In this document: positions 35,799-45,532 of the stretch, piece by piece
Position numbering within the stretch: position 1 is the stretch's first letter
Layout of the letters: every line of letters starts with the position of its first letter
Assembly (NCBI GenBank): GCA_964522015.1
Contig: CAZFST010000028.1
Span: forward strand, 1 to 62,960
From: QQWI01 sp964522015
Lineage (GTDB): Bacteria; Bacillota; Clostridia; Peptostreptococcales; Acidaminobacteraceae
Length of the DNA stretch: 62,960 nucleotides
Direction of reading: 5' to 3'
Notes under the pieces: generated by a model
What the model saw: only the letters and a program-made list of their open reading frames with translations
Told to the model about the DNA's origin: nothing
Databases searched by the model: none
Translations under genes and position numbers: made by a program

Positions 35799-37991
35799 CT
35801 ACTTCAAATTTCTAAAGCTAGAATCAAAAGTATTTTGAGTTTCATTCACTGTGGCGGCGAAAATATACCCTCTGGCGTCACTCCAAATCCAAGTGGTACT
35901 CATATCCCCAGTATCTAGCTGGATCTTACTTTCTATCACACCCTTAGTCCCCATGGTTTGACGAACTTCTTCCAGGGTGGTTAATCCAGACACCCGCACT
36001 CTAAACGCAAGGACCTCAAAATCCTGGGAACAAAGTGAATCAATCAAGTTTTTCTGAAGGATACTGACGATTTTTCCATCCACAGTGGCCACGGAAAGCT
36101 GCCGCAGACCATCTGTATAAACCCACTTCACCTGGGTTTCCGTTTTTGTTTTAACGTCAATCCCAATAGTTTTGATGAGGGATTCAATCCCATCTCCAAG
36201 GTTTTGTTGCATAAAAAGGTCGTAGGTCATTAGTCTCGTGTTAAAGGGAAACTGAACGGCCGTTGCCGTCACCCAATTTAGCGCCTCTAAACCGGTGGCG
36301 CTTGTGGTGGTAGCAACTGTTGTGACCGGTTGAAGAGCAGGCTTGGTAACCGGTTGAACTAAGGGCTTGGTCACCGGCACTAGGGTGGTGACTTCACCTG
36401 CAATGGTTATGTCAATTGGCTTGATAGTCCCAGTTGGTTTTGTAATACCAATTGGATCTGTCATACCAATTGGATCTGTGATCCCCGTTGGTTGGGAGAT
36501 TGCAGGTGTCAATGTTGTATCTACTGGTTTAGTGGTGGCAAGCTGGTCTCGTTGACCGCCTCCTAATTCACTGGCTGGCAAGATTCGAACATCTGCAATG
36601 GACTCCCATTCACAAATTAAACCATATGAACCCTTAAGACTATTTAGATTCTGATCATTCCAATCTCCTTTTGGCCATGGTCCTGCATTCACCATGGTCA
36701 CGTGGGTTTCAGATGCGCCGTCTAATCCTGAATTATTGGGTTCGGTTTGGACATCATTTTCACGGTGCCATCTCTCAAAGGTAACCATTTCTTCTGTTAC
36801 CCATACAAATCCTTGATTGGGTTCCTTTGCACCGGTCTTTTGGTAAAGGCCAATCAAGTAAAAAGACTTTGGCCCCTGGGCCATTAAGCCCTCTGCAATG
36901 GCCTGCTCTTCTGCTGTTGAAATTGTAATTAGGTGGCCCCCTTGGGCTTCACACCAGTCTTTGGCTTCTTTAAAGGTGCCTGCTCGATCAAAGCGAGCAT
37001 ACACGTGGCCTGTTAAGGGGTCTACATATCTGGCACCAGACACCGTTAATCTTGTCGCGCCTAGAGTGGCTGCACTGATTTTAGCCTTCTCTTGGGCTTC
37101 ACGAATAGCACCACCTAGGGGCTTCTGATAAATATTGGGTAGGTTTTCAGAGTTTTTATCAATCTCAGTGAGAACAAATACCGGGAGCAGCTCTGGTGTC
37201 AATTTTGATCTGATCCACTCTTTCTCTGTCTGGGTCCCCAAGGGAATGACTAATCGCTGGTTGGCCTTGACGGTGAACTTTGCCATGTCCTTTTGCGGTG
37301 TTAGGGGTTGATCAGAATCCGAAGCAGTAGGTGCTAAAAGTTGTCCTTCAACTGTGCCCTCAATCACGGATATAGTTGTGTCGCCACCCAGAACTTCAAC
37401 CACAAAGTGGGTGCCCCGAACCCCCATAATGCATGTGGGGGTGATGACCTCAAAGGTCTCATCTTGTTCTAGTTTTCTTTGTATGCGAACATAAACCGTA
37501 CCGGTGTCCACTCTTAAAGCTGTGGCTTTGGAGTTGCCTACTTCTTTTAATAATGTGGCAATTGCCAACCGCACTTCTTCGCCCACTAAAACGTGCTTAT
37601 CTTGATCCACATCTAAATCGGCCTCACTGGCAACTTGGGTGGCAAGGGTGTCATTCAGGTTTAGTTGCATCCCCACAACCGCTTGAAACCAAAGGGTGTC
37701 GTTACTTTTGACAAACTGCACATCCCCCATCACATCAGCAAAGCGCACGCTATTCACGTCGTCGGTTTGTATGGCGACTTGCCCTCCTGAATCTCCCCCA
37801 TTGGTATCAGCACTATTGTTATCTGCATCATTATTATCAGCACCATTGGTATCAGCAACAATGCTATCACCTTCATCAGGCAATTTTGAATTTTGGCAAC
37901 CGGCGCCTAAAAAAAGGATCAGACACAAAATGATGATGGACAAAAATAGACTTATAAAATTGTTAGTGAAGGCTTTTGTGGGATTTTTCAT
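35799..37991 (-). CDS. lipoprotein with FecR and C-type lectin domains
   Basis: 730 aa. Lipoprotein signal with lipobox LGAGC (lipidated C32). An Asn/Asp-rich low-complexity stretch (about 38-65) precedes a FecR domain (about 75-200: VRVDTGTVYVRIQ, VITPTCIMGVRGTHFVVEV). A C-type lectin-like domain (about 325-465) shows EAKDWCEAQGGHLITI and GDWNDQNLNSLKGSYGLICE. Then a linker with IGxTDP hexapeptides, a proline/threonine stretch (VTKPALQPVTT) and an unrecognised C-terminal beta domain. FecR usually acts in the periplasm of Gram-negatives; here it is outside the membrane. Third gene of an operon with the CHASE2 cyclase, suggesting a ligand-binding partner of its sensor. Confidence 0.87.
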   Translation of the reverse strand: MKNPTKAFTNNFISLFLSIIILCLILFLGAGCQNSKLPDEGDSIVADTNGADNNDADNNSADTNGGDSGGQVAIQTDDVNSVRFADVMGDVQFVKSNDTLWFQAVVGMQLNLNDTLATQVASEADLDVDQDKHVLVGEEVRLAIATLLKEVGNSKATALRVDTGTVYVRIQRKLEQDETFEVITPTCIMGVRGTHFVVEVLGGDTTISVIEGTVEGQLLAPTASDSDQPLTPQKDMAKFTVKANQRLVIPLGTQTEKEWIRSKLTPELLPVFVLTEIDKNSENLPNIYQKPLGGAIREAQEKAKISAATLGATRLTVSGARYVDPLTGHVYARFDRAGTFKEAKDWCEAQGGHLITISTAEEQAIAEGLMAQGPKSFYLIGLYQKTGAKEPNQGFVWVTEEMVTFERWHRENDVQTEPNNSGLDGASETHVTMVNAGPWPKGDWNDQNLNSLKGSYGLICEWESIADVRILPASELGGGQRDQLATTKPVDTTLTPAISQPTGITDPIGMTDPIGITKPTGTIKPIDITIAGEVTTLVPVTKPLVQPVTKPALQPVTTVATTTSATGLEALNWVTATAVQFPFNTRLMTYDLFMQQNLGDGIESLIKTIGIDVKTKTETQVKWVYTDGLRQLSVATVDGKIVSILQKNLIDSLCSQDFEVLAFRVRVSGLTTLEEVRQTMGTKGVIESKIQLDTGDMSTTWIWSDARGYIFAATVNETQNTFDSSFRNLK
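36435..36490 (-). repeat. 18-bp tandem repeats in the FecR/lectin lipoprotein
   Basis: Two near-identical copies of ATACCAATTGGATCTGTC (plus strand) plus degenerate flanking units encode TGITDP-IGMTDP-IGITKP-TGTIKP. Confidence 0.8.
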
Positions 37992-38008
37992 GGGTTTAGC
38001 CTCCTTCT

Positions 38009-39829
38009 TTACAGCAATGACTCGGCCCTATAGACCAGCACAGGATTTTGTTTGCCTTTAAGGGGGATTTCCCCCACATAGGTGTAGCTCACGGCGTGTT
38101 CGGTGAGGGCTACCACTTCTTGGCTTACTAGAATTTCGCTGGGACCCGCTTTGCTTTCTAGGCGGGCCGCAGTATTCACCGTATCGCCTATGGCTGTGTA
38201 GTCCAACCGGTGGGCGGAGCCAATGTTTCCCACTATGGCCGGGCCAGTGTGGATCCCTATCCCAAAGCTAAGATCCACACCAAAGCGCGCCGATAGGTCA
38301 GCTGCCAGTGTATCAGCAGCGGCGCGCATAGCCATGGCGGCACGGATAGCGGCCATGGCGTGGCCCGGCAGGTCCAGAGGTGCATTAAAGACTGCCATGG
38401 TGGCATCTCCAATAAACTTATCCACGGTGCCACGTTCAGAGAAAATCGCATCACTGGTCACTGTCAAATACGCATTGAGCACTTGAACCACCACTTCAGG
38501 GGCGGTGTGCTCACTGAGTGGTGTAAAGCCCCTTACATCCACAAACAAAACCGTCACCTCCCGGCGGTGGCTTTCAAGGAGCAAGTTGGCATCGTTCATC
38601 TGAAGAATTTCTGCCACCACTTCAGGTGCAACATATTGGCTAAACAGATGTTTCAACCGCCGCTTTTCAAATAGGGCTTGTGCAAAGCGGACGGCTTGTA
38701 GCCATAAATACATCAGCGCGGCCCCTACAAGAGGGTATAATACCGTAATCCGAAGCCCTGCTCCGTAACCCCATTTGGTGCCAACAACATAAATAGCAGC
38801 ACCCATAATGGCCAAAACAGCACCCCACCCCATGGTAAACCTAGACCCTATAACCCAAATCAGAATCATCAACCCTATCATCATAGACATTTCTATCCAA
38901 AGTGAGGCTTCTTTTTTGAAGTAAGTATGTGCCGTTGAAGTCTCCAATAAACCTTGGAGGATGTTGGCATGGATTTCCACGCCGTTCATGGGGTATTGGC
39001 GGTCTATGCTGGTGAGGTACCGGTCTTCAAGAAGCCCTAAGGCCGTTGGACCAAGAATAACATAGGCATTTTTGAAATAAGCTGGGGGCACTTTTTTGGC
39101 AATGATATCTGCAGCGCTAATGATACCAAAACCACCGGTTTTACCCACAAAATCAATAAATGGCGGATTTCTGAAATCTGCAATGGGGGACGGGGTTTGT
39201 CCTGTCCCAACCTGCCAAAGGCTCTGGGCAAAAGTTGGATAAATTTGATTTTGATACTTTATAAAGGGCTCTATCCGTCTGACAATGCCATCGGCGTAAT
39301 CTGGCAACACGTTGATATGACCAAGGGTAGCCCCTTCAGCTAACTGGGACAAGGGCGCCACAAGGCCTTTGGCATTCAGGGCAAAGCCCTGGTTACTTTC
39401 TTGTTTTTCTATCCGTACCTTCTGACTTTGCCGGTTAAATTGCCCCGCCACAGGAAGCACCACAACTTTGGCTGCCTTTATGGCAGAGGCAAGAGCTTCA
39501 CTTTGATCACCAGGTTCACTGAGCAAGATGTCCAGTCCAATAGCCTTAGGCTTTCCAGCACTGACCTCTGTGACGATGTCAGCCAATACTTCTCTAGACC
39601 AAGGCCACTGCCCAATTTCTTTAAGGGCTCTATCATCGATGCCAATCAGAATAATCTGTGTGTCCACAGGTCGTTCGCTCATATACCATGAATCTTGGAC
39701 ATGAAAATCAAAGGCATCCAAGGTACCCGTTAGGTAAGCCAGACCCATTAGTAGCAGTAGTGTTAGAGCGCCTAAAATACCTAAACGTTTAAGATTAACC
39801 TGTTGCACTTTTTTTGGGGGCTGTGACAT
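38009..39829 (-). CDS. CHASE2-domain class III adenylyl cyclase
   Basis: 606 aa. TM1 about 15-33; CHASE2 extracellular sensor (about 34-300: IILIGIDDRALKEIGQWPWSR, KAIGLDILLSEPGD); three membrane helices (about 307-385); class III cyclase domain (about 420-600). Metal-binding D431 (LFVDVRGFTPLSE) and D475 (DKFIGDATMAVF), and base-selecting K471 and D543 (LDYTAIGDTVN) point to ATP as substrate and cAMP as product. The Arg in NTAARLE stabilises the transition state. The alanine-rich helix around 38280-38370 is locally GC-rich. Sits between two lipoprotein genes, 18 bp and 25 bp apart. Confidence 0.92.
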   Translation of the reverse strand: MSQPPKKVQQVNLKRLGILGALTLLLLMGLAYLTGTLDAFDFHVQDSWYMSERPVDTQIILIGIDDRALKEIGQWPWSREVLADIVTEVSAGKPKAIGLDILLSEPGDQSEALASAIKAAKVVVLPVAGQFNRQSQKVRIEKQESNQGFALNAKGLVAPLSQLAEGATLGHINVLPDYADGIVRRIEPFIKYQNQIYPTFAQSLWQVGTGQTPSPIADFRNPPFIDFVGKTGGFGIISAADIIAKKVPPAYFKNAYVILGPTALGLLEDRYLTSIDRQYPMNGVEIHANILQGLLETSTAHTYFKKEASLWIEMSMMIGLMILIWVIGSRFTMGWGAVLAIMGAAIYVVGTKWGYGAGLRITVLYPLVGAALMYLWLQAVRFAQALFEKRRLKHLFSQYVAPEVVAEILQMNDANLLLESHRREVTVLFVDVRGFTPLSEHTAPEVVVQVLNAYLTVTSDAIFSERGTVDKFIGDATMAVFNAPLDLPGHAMAAIRAAMAMRAAADTLAADLSARFGVDLSFGIGIHTGPAIVGNIGSAHRLDYTAIGDTVNTAARLESKAGPSEILVSQEVVALTEHAVSYTYVGEIPLKGKQNPVLVYRAESLL

Positions 39830-39853
39830 CCGTTCCCTCCCATGGTCTATTGG

Positions 39854-40861
39854 TTATTTCTTTTTAACATCTACACTGACTTGAATATCTAAATTTTTTC
39901 TAACCTGAACTTCAATGGCATATTGACCCAACGTCCCTGTGATTTCTTCTCCAGAGCGGCCATTGTCACGGGCGTACCCGCCTGTGCCCTTTAGGAGGTC
40001 ATCATAAAACTGGATGACTTCTTCTTCTGTAATGCCGTCTTTAACCACATAGGTCACATCTAAATGACCATCTTCGGCCATGCTTTTGCCAAATACGCCA
40101 TAGATGCTAGCAACCTCAAAAAATGGCACTGTATCAAATGGAAAATCCGATGGCACTTCTGATTTCCATAGCTCAAGGGTCTCAAGGTTGACCACTTTAT
40201 TTGACAAACTAAAGGAACCAACCACCACATCAAATTCGGTTCGGGTATCTTCCACATAGGCGGCGTCCATTAAAACCGACAATGTGTAAAAATAGCCATC
40301 TTTCAGCGCTGTCAGATTGATGGTGTGGTAGAGTTTACCCATCATTGAAACTTCGTATTCATTTAACCGGGCAGGATAACCATCAAGGGTCATTACCTGA
40401 TCTTTAAAAGTCTTATAGTCTTTAGTGGTCCCCTCTTTTTTTAGCCAAGCCTCTGGATCTTCTAAAATAGCATCAGGTACAGCAACGGTGACCCTTGCCT
40501 TATCCCCACTTAAATGCATCAATGTGGCATAGGTTTCGTCATCAGACTCCGTATCCAACATCAATTTGTTGTATTGAAATGAAAACCCCAAATCTGGATT
40601 TTCGTAAGTGTTTTCCCCTTTGATTTTCGCTGGCTCTGTCTGGTTAGCTGCGGCTGTGGTTTCTGCTTCTTTAGTTTGTCCCCCTGCTTCTGTCGCTTCT
40701 GCAGCCACTTCCCCTTGTGCAGAGTCTGCCCCAATGGCTTCTTCCTTTGGGGTCTTTTTTTGACAGCCCACTGCAATTAAACAAAGCACCAAAATACCAA
40801 TGACACAAATTAAGCCTCTTCCATGTTTACAATCCTTTGATCCCACTGAAACTTTGGTCAT
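39854..40861 (-). CDS. lipoprotein, unknown function
   Basis: 335 aa from ATG 40861 (GGAGG 7 nt upstream). Lipobox LIAVGC (lipidated C33), then an Ala/Glu/Thr linker, a beta domain (about 75-205, YENPDLGFSFQYNKLML) resembling the PsbP/DcrB-like fold common in Firmicute lipoproteins, and a C-terminal domain (about 215-335) with DVTYVVKDGITEEEVIQFY. First gene of an operon with the CHASE2 cyclase and FecR/lectin lipoprotein, so possibly part of the same envelope sensor. Confidence 0.82.
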   Translation of the reverse strand: MTKVSVGSKDCKHGRGLICVIGILVLCLIAVGCQKKTPKEEAIGADSAQGEVAAEATEAGGQTKEAETTAAANQTEPAKIKGENTYENPDLGFSFQYNKLMLDTESDDETYATLMHLSGDKARVTVAVPDAILEDPEAWLKKEGTTKDYKTFKDQVMTLDGYPARLNEYEVSMMGKLYHTINLTALKDGYFYTLSVLMDAAYVEDTRTEFDVVVGSFSLSNKVVNLETLELWKSEVPSDFPFDTVPFFEVASIYGVFGKSMAEDGHLDVTYVVKDGITEEEVIQFYDDLLKGTGGYARDNGRSGEEITGTLGQYAIEVQVRKNLDIQVSVDVKKK

Positions 40862-40868
40862 CACTGCG

Positions 40869-40930
40869 CCTCCTTTTTGACACTTCACTTTACTTTATCT
40901 CACTTCACTACTCAACTCAACTTCACCATA
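40869..40930 (-). repeat. C-poor pentamer tract in the lipoprotein leader
   Basis: On the minus strand the leader reads as variants of GAAGT, GAGAT and AAAGT repeated about every 5 nt and is almost free of C, ending at the ribosome binding site. It looks like a degraded short tandem repeat. No promoter is clear on either strand of the 221-bp divergent space. Confidence 0.6.
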
Positions 40931-41082
40931 TCATTGCTCTCTCTAATTCTCGTTATTATGATTTATACCCCCTTATTAAAAGATGTAATCTACGGTTGAT
41001 TTCGATCTTAAAAGTTCCTGTTGTCTCCCACTGGCTATTGGGTAACTATCAAATAATCATTAACTTTAGCCGAGGTGATCCC

Positions 41083-41784
41083 ATGAGTTTTCTAACAGTC
41101 ACTGATTTAAGTAAAACCTATCCAATGGGCGAGTTTGAAGTCCAAGCCTTAGTCGATGTCAATTTCACTATCGAAGAAGGAGAATTCGTCGTGATTTTAG
41201 GCCCCTCAGGGTCTGGAAAAAGCACCCTCCTCAATATACTTGGAGGCATGGACATGCCCACTAGTGGAGACGTTCAACTTAACAATAGTTCACTTTTAAA
41301 GCTTGGAGAAAAAGGTTTAACCAAATTCCGAAGGGATCATGTGGGTTTTGTCTTTCAATTTTACAACCTCATGTCAAATCTCACAGCCCGTGAGAATGTT
41401 GAACTGGCAACAGAAATTTGCCAGCACCCAATGGATATTGAAACAGTCCTAAATGACGTGGGCCTTCAAGATAGGAAAGACCATTTTCCTTCTCAAATGA
41501 GCGGTGGCGAACAGCAAAGAGTTGCTATCGCAAGAGCCGTGGCTAAAAATCCCCAAATTCTCCTATGCGACGAACCAACAGGTGCCCTTGATTTTACAAG
41601 TGGCATTAAAATCTTGAAACTCCTGCACCAAGTCAACAAAGACTATCAAAAAACCGTCATGGTCATTACCCATAACGCCTCCATCGCCGATATGGCAGAC
41701 CGGGTTATTAAGATGCGCAGCGGACAAGTGACAGAAAACTACATGAATGAATCCCCTATAGATCCAGAAGGGATCGTGTGGTAG
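41083..41784 (+). CDS. ABC transporter ATPase, MacB/LolD type
   Basis: 233 aa from ATG 41083 (CGAGGTGATCCC upstream); an upstream in-frame extension lacks any ribosome binding site. Walker A GPSGSGKST (40-48), signature MSGGEQQRVAIARA, Walker B ILLCDEPTGALD and the H-loop VITHN. MacB-type ATPases drive transmembrane mechanochemistry rather than direct transport. The stop overlaps the permease start. Confidence 0.92.
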   Translation: MSFLTVTDLSKTYPMGEFEVQALVDVNFTIEEGEFVVILGPSGSGKSTLLNILGGMDMPTSGDVQLNNSSLLKLGEKGLTKFRRDHVGFVFQFYNLMSNLTARENVELATEICQHPMDIETVLNDVGLQDRKDHFPSQMSGGEQQRVAIARAVAKNPQILLCDEPTGALDFTSGIKILKLLHQVNKDYQKTVMVITHNASIADMADRVIKMRSGQVTENYMNESPIDPEGIVW

Positions 41785-44135
41785 TGCGGGCCCTAGATAA
41801 GCGCTTATGGCGAATGATTGGCAGCACTAAAGGGCAATTCATTGCCGTCACAGTGGTACTCGCCATTGGTCTTTTGTCATATGTCGCCCTGAACATGACC
41901 CTGAAAAACTTGGATACTACGGTTCAAACCTATTATAAAATCACCAACATGGCGGATATTTTTGCTTCTGTGATGAGGATACCTGAATCCCAGGTTGAAC
42001 AGTTAGCATCCATTCCAGGTGTGGCCAGCGTCAACGGTCGTGTAGTGGAAGACGTGAAGTTTGAAACGGGAAAAGCCAACGAAAAAGCAACTTTACGGTT
42101 GATCTCACTACCTCAAGTGAATAAGCCCATTAGCGATGTGTATCTTGTGGCAGGTGAAAAACCCACCAGCGATACCCAAGTGCTTTTGATTGAAATGTTT
42201 GCAAAAGCCAGGGCCATAAAAGTCAGCGACTCTTTTGAAGTGGTGATTGCTGGTAAGCATAAGCGCCTCACTGTTAGTGGCATCGTTGCAAACCCAGAAT
42301 ACCTGTATTTAGTAGAAGACGAACAAAGCCTTCTCCCAGACCCTAAAAAATTTGGTGTTGCCTATGTAACAGAGCAATTTGCACAGTCCCAACTGGGATA
42401 TAACAAAGCATATAACAATTTACTCTTTACCCTGGATGAATCCGTTAATCACGATGACATGGTTAATCAATTGGATAAAAAGATGGATAAGTACGGGGTT
42501 CTCCGTTTATTTAAACGGGACGATTTAATCAGTGCCAGAATGGTGATAGAAGAAATCAAACAAGGTGAGAAAAGTGCAAACACCGTACCTCTTGTATTTT
42601 TAGGGGTAGCCGCCTTTATCATCGCCGTTATGATTGGAAGAATTGTTAAAAATGATCGAGTCACCATTGGTGTCTTTAAAGCCATGGGTTACTCAAATGC
42701 CACCATCATTTGGCACTATACCAAATACGCCCTAATTATTGGCTTATTGGGCTCTTTAATCGGCATGTTAACCAGTGCAGCCTCTGCCAATTCCCTTGCA
42801 AAACTTTATACCACCACTGTTTTTAATATTCCCCTTCTGGTTGGCCAGGTGTACCCGGGTTACCTACTCTTAGCCCTTGTTTTAGGCAGCACCTTTTGTA
42901 TTCTGGCTGGCTTTATTGGTGCAAGAGGCATCCTAAAAATCCACCCCGCAGAATCCATGCGCCCAGAACCACCAAAGACTGGTAAACGAATTCTACTGGA
43001 ACGGTGGCGTTTAATTTGGTCCCGTGTGAGCTTTTCTTGGAAAATGGTAATTCGAAATCTTTTCAGAAGTAAAAAGCGGGTTCTCTTTATTATTTTGGGC
43101 ATTGGCCTCACCTACGCTGTTACACTGCTTCCCTTTTTTATGATGACCAGTTTTTTAACCATGTTTGACAAACAATATGGTCAAATGTATCGCATGGATT
43201 ATACGCTGACTCTTTCCAAAAACGTGAATGGTTCGGTAATTCACGAGATTGAAGGCCTAGTGGACGCCCAGGCCATTGAGCCTTTAGTCGAGTTTCCATT
43301 TGAAATCAAGCGGGGCTGGAAAAGCAAACTTGTCAATATCGTTGGCATAATACCAGATTCAACCATGTATCAATTTACAAATCCAAAGGGCCAAGGTATT
43401 AGCTTACCAACCAGTGGCATCGCCATTACCGAAGGCCTAGCACGGCTTCTTGATGTCGGTATAGGCGATACTGTAACAGTTACTTCTTTTATACCAGGTC
43501 GAAAAGATGTGGCTATAAGGGTTGGTGCCGTTGTTGAACAGCCCCTAGGGGTCAATGCTTATATGACTCTCCACAACATGCAAACAACTTTACTAGACCC
43601 GGGATTTGTCAACGCCGTTGTAATACAGGGTGATAACATTGATGCAAGCGTATTTGATACCGTTAAGTCCATAAAATCCGTACAATCATTGACTGACATG
43701 ATGGAAATCTTCCAACAGTTCACCACCATCACCTACTCTTCCATCGTCTTGATGATTATCAGTTCTGGTATTCTCGGATTTGCAATTGTTTATAATTCTA
43801 CCATTATGACTATTAATGAACGAACCCTTGAATTTTCTTCCCTACGGGTTTTAGGATTTGATAAAACCGCAATTTTTAAGATGATTCTAAGAGAGAACAT
43901 CGTGATGGCCATATTTGGCATTTTGATTGGCATACCAATGGGCGCCAGTATGATCGATATGATGATAGCCTCTTTTAGTAGTGAACTCTATACCATGAAA
44001 CTTGCGCCCAACCCTATGGTCTATGTCTATACAGGACTCACGACTTTGCTCTTTGTCCTACTTGCCCAACTGGCAACCTATGAGAAAATACACAAGCTTG
44101 ATTTTATCGATGCCTTAAAATCCCGCGTGTCTTAG
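41784..44135 (+). CDS. FtsX/MacB-type ABC permease
   Basis: 783 aa from GTG 41784; GTG 41778 (785 aa) is an equal option, since GAAGGGA sits 4 or 10 nt upstream of the two. TM1 at the N-terminus; a large extracellular MacB_PCD-like domain (about 45-255); three helices (FtsX core); a second N-terminal helix and extracellular domain (about 435-620); three more helices. This is the duplicated FtsX layout of long single-polypeptide permeases. Works with the preceding ATPase and following adaptor as an exporter for peptides, lipoproteins or antibiotics. Confidence 0.9.
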   Translation: MRALDKRLWRMIGSTKGQFIAVTVVLAIGLLSYVALNMTLKNLDTTVQTYYKITNMADIFASVMRIPESQVEQLASIPGVASVNGRVVEDVKFETGKANEKATLRLISLPQVNKPISDVYLVAGEKPTSDTQVLLIEMFAKARAIKVSDSFEVVIAGKHKRLTVSGIVANPEYLYLVEDEQSLLPDPKKFGVAYVTEQFAQSQLGYNKAYNNLLFTLDESVNHDDMVNQLDKKMDKYGVLRLFKRDDLISARMVIEEIKQGEKSANTVPLVFLGVAAFIIAVMIGRIVKNDRVTIGVFKAMGYSNATIIWHYTKYALIIGLLGSLIGMLTSAASANSLAKLYTTTVFNIPLLVGQVYPGYLLLALVLGSTFCILAGFIGARGILKIHPAESMRPEPPKTGKRILLERWRLIWSRVSFSWKMVIRNLFRSKKRVLFIILGIGLTYAVTLLPFFMMTSFLTMFDKQYGQMYRMDYTLTLSKNVNGSVIHEIEGLVDAQAIEPLVEFPFEIKRGWKSKLVNIVGIIPDSTMYQFTNPKGQGISLPTSGIAITEGLARLLDVGIGDTVTVTSFIPGRKDVAIRVGAVVEQPLGVNAYMTLHNMQTTLLDPGFVNAVVIQGDNIDASVFDTVKSIKSVQSLTDMMEIFQQFTTITYSSIVLMIISSGILGFAIVYNSTIMTINERTLEFSSLRVLGFDKTAIFKMILRENIVMAIFGILIGIPMGASMIDMMIASFSSELYTMKLAPNPMVYVYTGLTTLLFVLLAQLATYEKIHKLDFIDALKSRVS

Positions 44136-44161
44136 GAATGCGTTCTATCTTGGAGGTGGAT

Positions 44162-45415
44162 ATGAAAAAGTTCTTTAAGAAACCTTGGTTTCTATTAAGT
44201 TTTATAATTATCATTGCTGCGTCAAGTTATGGTGCCTATTATGTCACCACTTCTAAGGCTGGGGAGCCTGTTAAGGTTTACACCCTTGATCAGGGACCAG
44301 TGACAGACTACATTGAAGATACAGGTGAAGTGGTCTCAGAGTCCACCCTCACACTCAGTAGCGATGCCACGGGAAAAATCCAAACGCTTAATCCAGATGT
44401 CGGGGACACCATTAAAGCTGGAGATTTGATTTTAGTGGTTGAAGATAGTGCTCTCCCTTTTCAACTGGCAGGACTTGAAGCCAGAAAAGTAGGCCTTGTG
44501 GCTTATGTTAACGAATTAAAAAAGCCAATTGACACCAATCTTCGTCAAAAGTTAGCGGCTGCAACAGAAAGCTCACGGCTAAGCCTTGACCAACTGAAAA
44601 AACAATTGGAAACCCAACAGCAATTATTGGCAGCTGGCAGTGTTAGCGAGCAAGTTGTGAAAAATTTGACGCAAGCTGTAGATATTGCTACTGCAAACTA
44701 CCAAGCACTGCTAAGCGATTCAAAGCTGGCACTGACAGGTACCAGTAAAAACACCTTGAAACAAGCACAAAGTGAGATTGCCGCAGTGGATAGTCAAATT
44801 CAGGGCCTTTTATCAACGCAAAAAAAGTCAACCCTAGTGGCACCAATTGGCGGCACAGTGGTTGAGAGATTTGTCAAGCTTGGTGATTATATCAGTACAG
44901 GAACACCGGTGATGGTCATTGAACAATTAGACCAACTTTATATTAAGGCTGATTTACTAGCTGATGATATCATGTCCTTAAAAAACGGCAGCACGGTTTT
45001 GATTTCTAGCGATTCAGGGTTTGAAGCACAGGGCAAGGTGCGAAAGATTTTTCCTAAAGCACATACCAAAATATCAGATCTCGGGGTTGAGCAAAAGAGA
45101 GTCACCGTTGAGATTGAATTTGACAAGAGTACTCAAGTCCAACAGGCGATCAAACTCGGGTACGAATACGACCTTAAAGTTGTTCTAATGGAAACCAATG
45201 GCTTAAGAATTCCAGATAGCGCCCTCTTTGAAATGGATGGCAAGGACTATGTCTTTATGATTCAAGATGGGAAGGCCAAATTAACGGCTATTGAGGTGGT
45301 TACCACAGGGATTGATTTTATGGAGATCACGGGGCTCAAATTAGGAGACCAAGTGATACAGTCACCTTCTTCTAAACTGGAAGATGGGGCAACAGTTTAT
45401 GAAGCGGGTGAATGA
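44162..45415 (+). CDS. membrane fusion/adaptor protein (HlyD/MacA-like)
   Basis: 417 aa from ATG 44162 (GGAGGTGG upstream). An N-terminal membrane anchor (WFLLSFIIIIAASSYGAYY), a barrel-sandwich (lipoyl-like) domain (DTGEVVSESTLTLSS... with DVGDTIKAGDLILVV), a coiled-coil hairpin (about 105-205: LDQLKKQLETQQQLL), the second half of the sandwich (APIGGTVVERFVKLGDYI) and a beta-barrel domain. In Gram-positives such adaptors extend MacB-like exporters through the wall. Closely follows the permease. Confidence 0.9.
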   Translation: MKKFFKKPWFLLSFIIIIAASSYGAYYVTTSKAGEPVKVYTLDQGPVTDYIEDTGEVVSESTLTLSSDATGKIQTLNPDVGDTIKAGDLILVVEDSALPFQLAGLEARKVGLVAYVNELKKPIDTNLRQKLAAATESSRLSLDQLKKQLETQQQLLAAGSVSEQVVKNLTQAVDIATANYQALLSDSKLALTGTSKNTLKQAQSEIAAVDSQIQGLLSTQKKSTLVAPIGGTVVERFVKLGDYISTGTPVMVIEQLDQLYIKADLLADDIMSLKNGSTVLISSDSGFEAQGKVRKIFPKAHTKISDLGVEQKRVTVEIEFDKSTQVQQAIKLGYEYDLKVVLMETNGLRIPDSALFEMDGKDYVFMIQDGKAKLTAIEVVTTGIDFMEITGLKLGDQVIQSPSSKLEDGATVYEAGE

Positions 45416-45446
45416 TTTTCAATTGTGATGTTAATTTCTCTAGGTG

Positions 45447-45474
45447 TTGACCATTGTATTTGATATAGTATACT
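45447..45474 (+). promoter_or_regulatory. sigma-70-type promoter of the secreted protein gene
   Basis: TTGACC, 16-bp spacer, TATACT, 59 bp before ATG 45533. Confidence 0.65.
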
Positions 45475-45532
45475 ATGGCAGGAAACCTTCATCCCAACCG
45501 TGTTTGAGATGACCGAAGAAAGGAAAAGCCTT

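Noticed and set aside
37696..38061. A 121-codon + strand frame with a serine/leucine-rich start
   Set aside because: Antisense to the FecR lipoprotein signal region; composition mirrors the low-complexity linker on the other strand.
40837..41082. N-terminal extension of the ABC ATPase
   Set aside because: It has no ribosome binding site and overlaps the lipoprotein leader; ATG 41083 has a good site and starts the standard ATPase domain.
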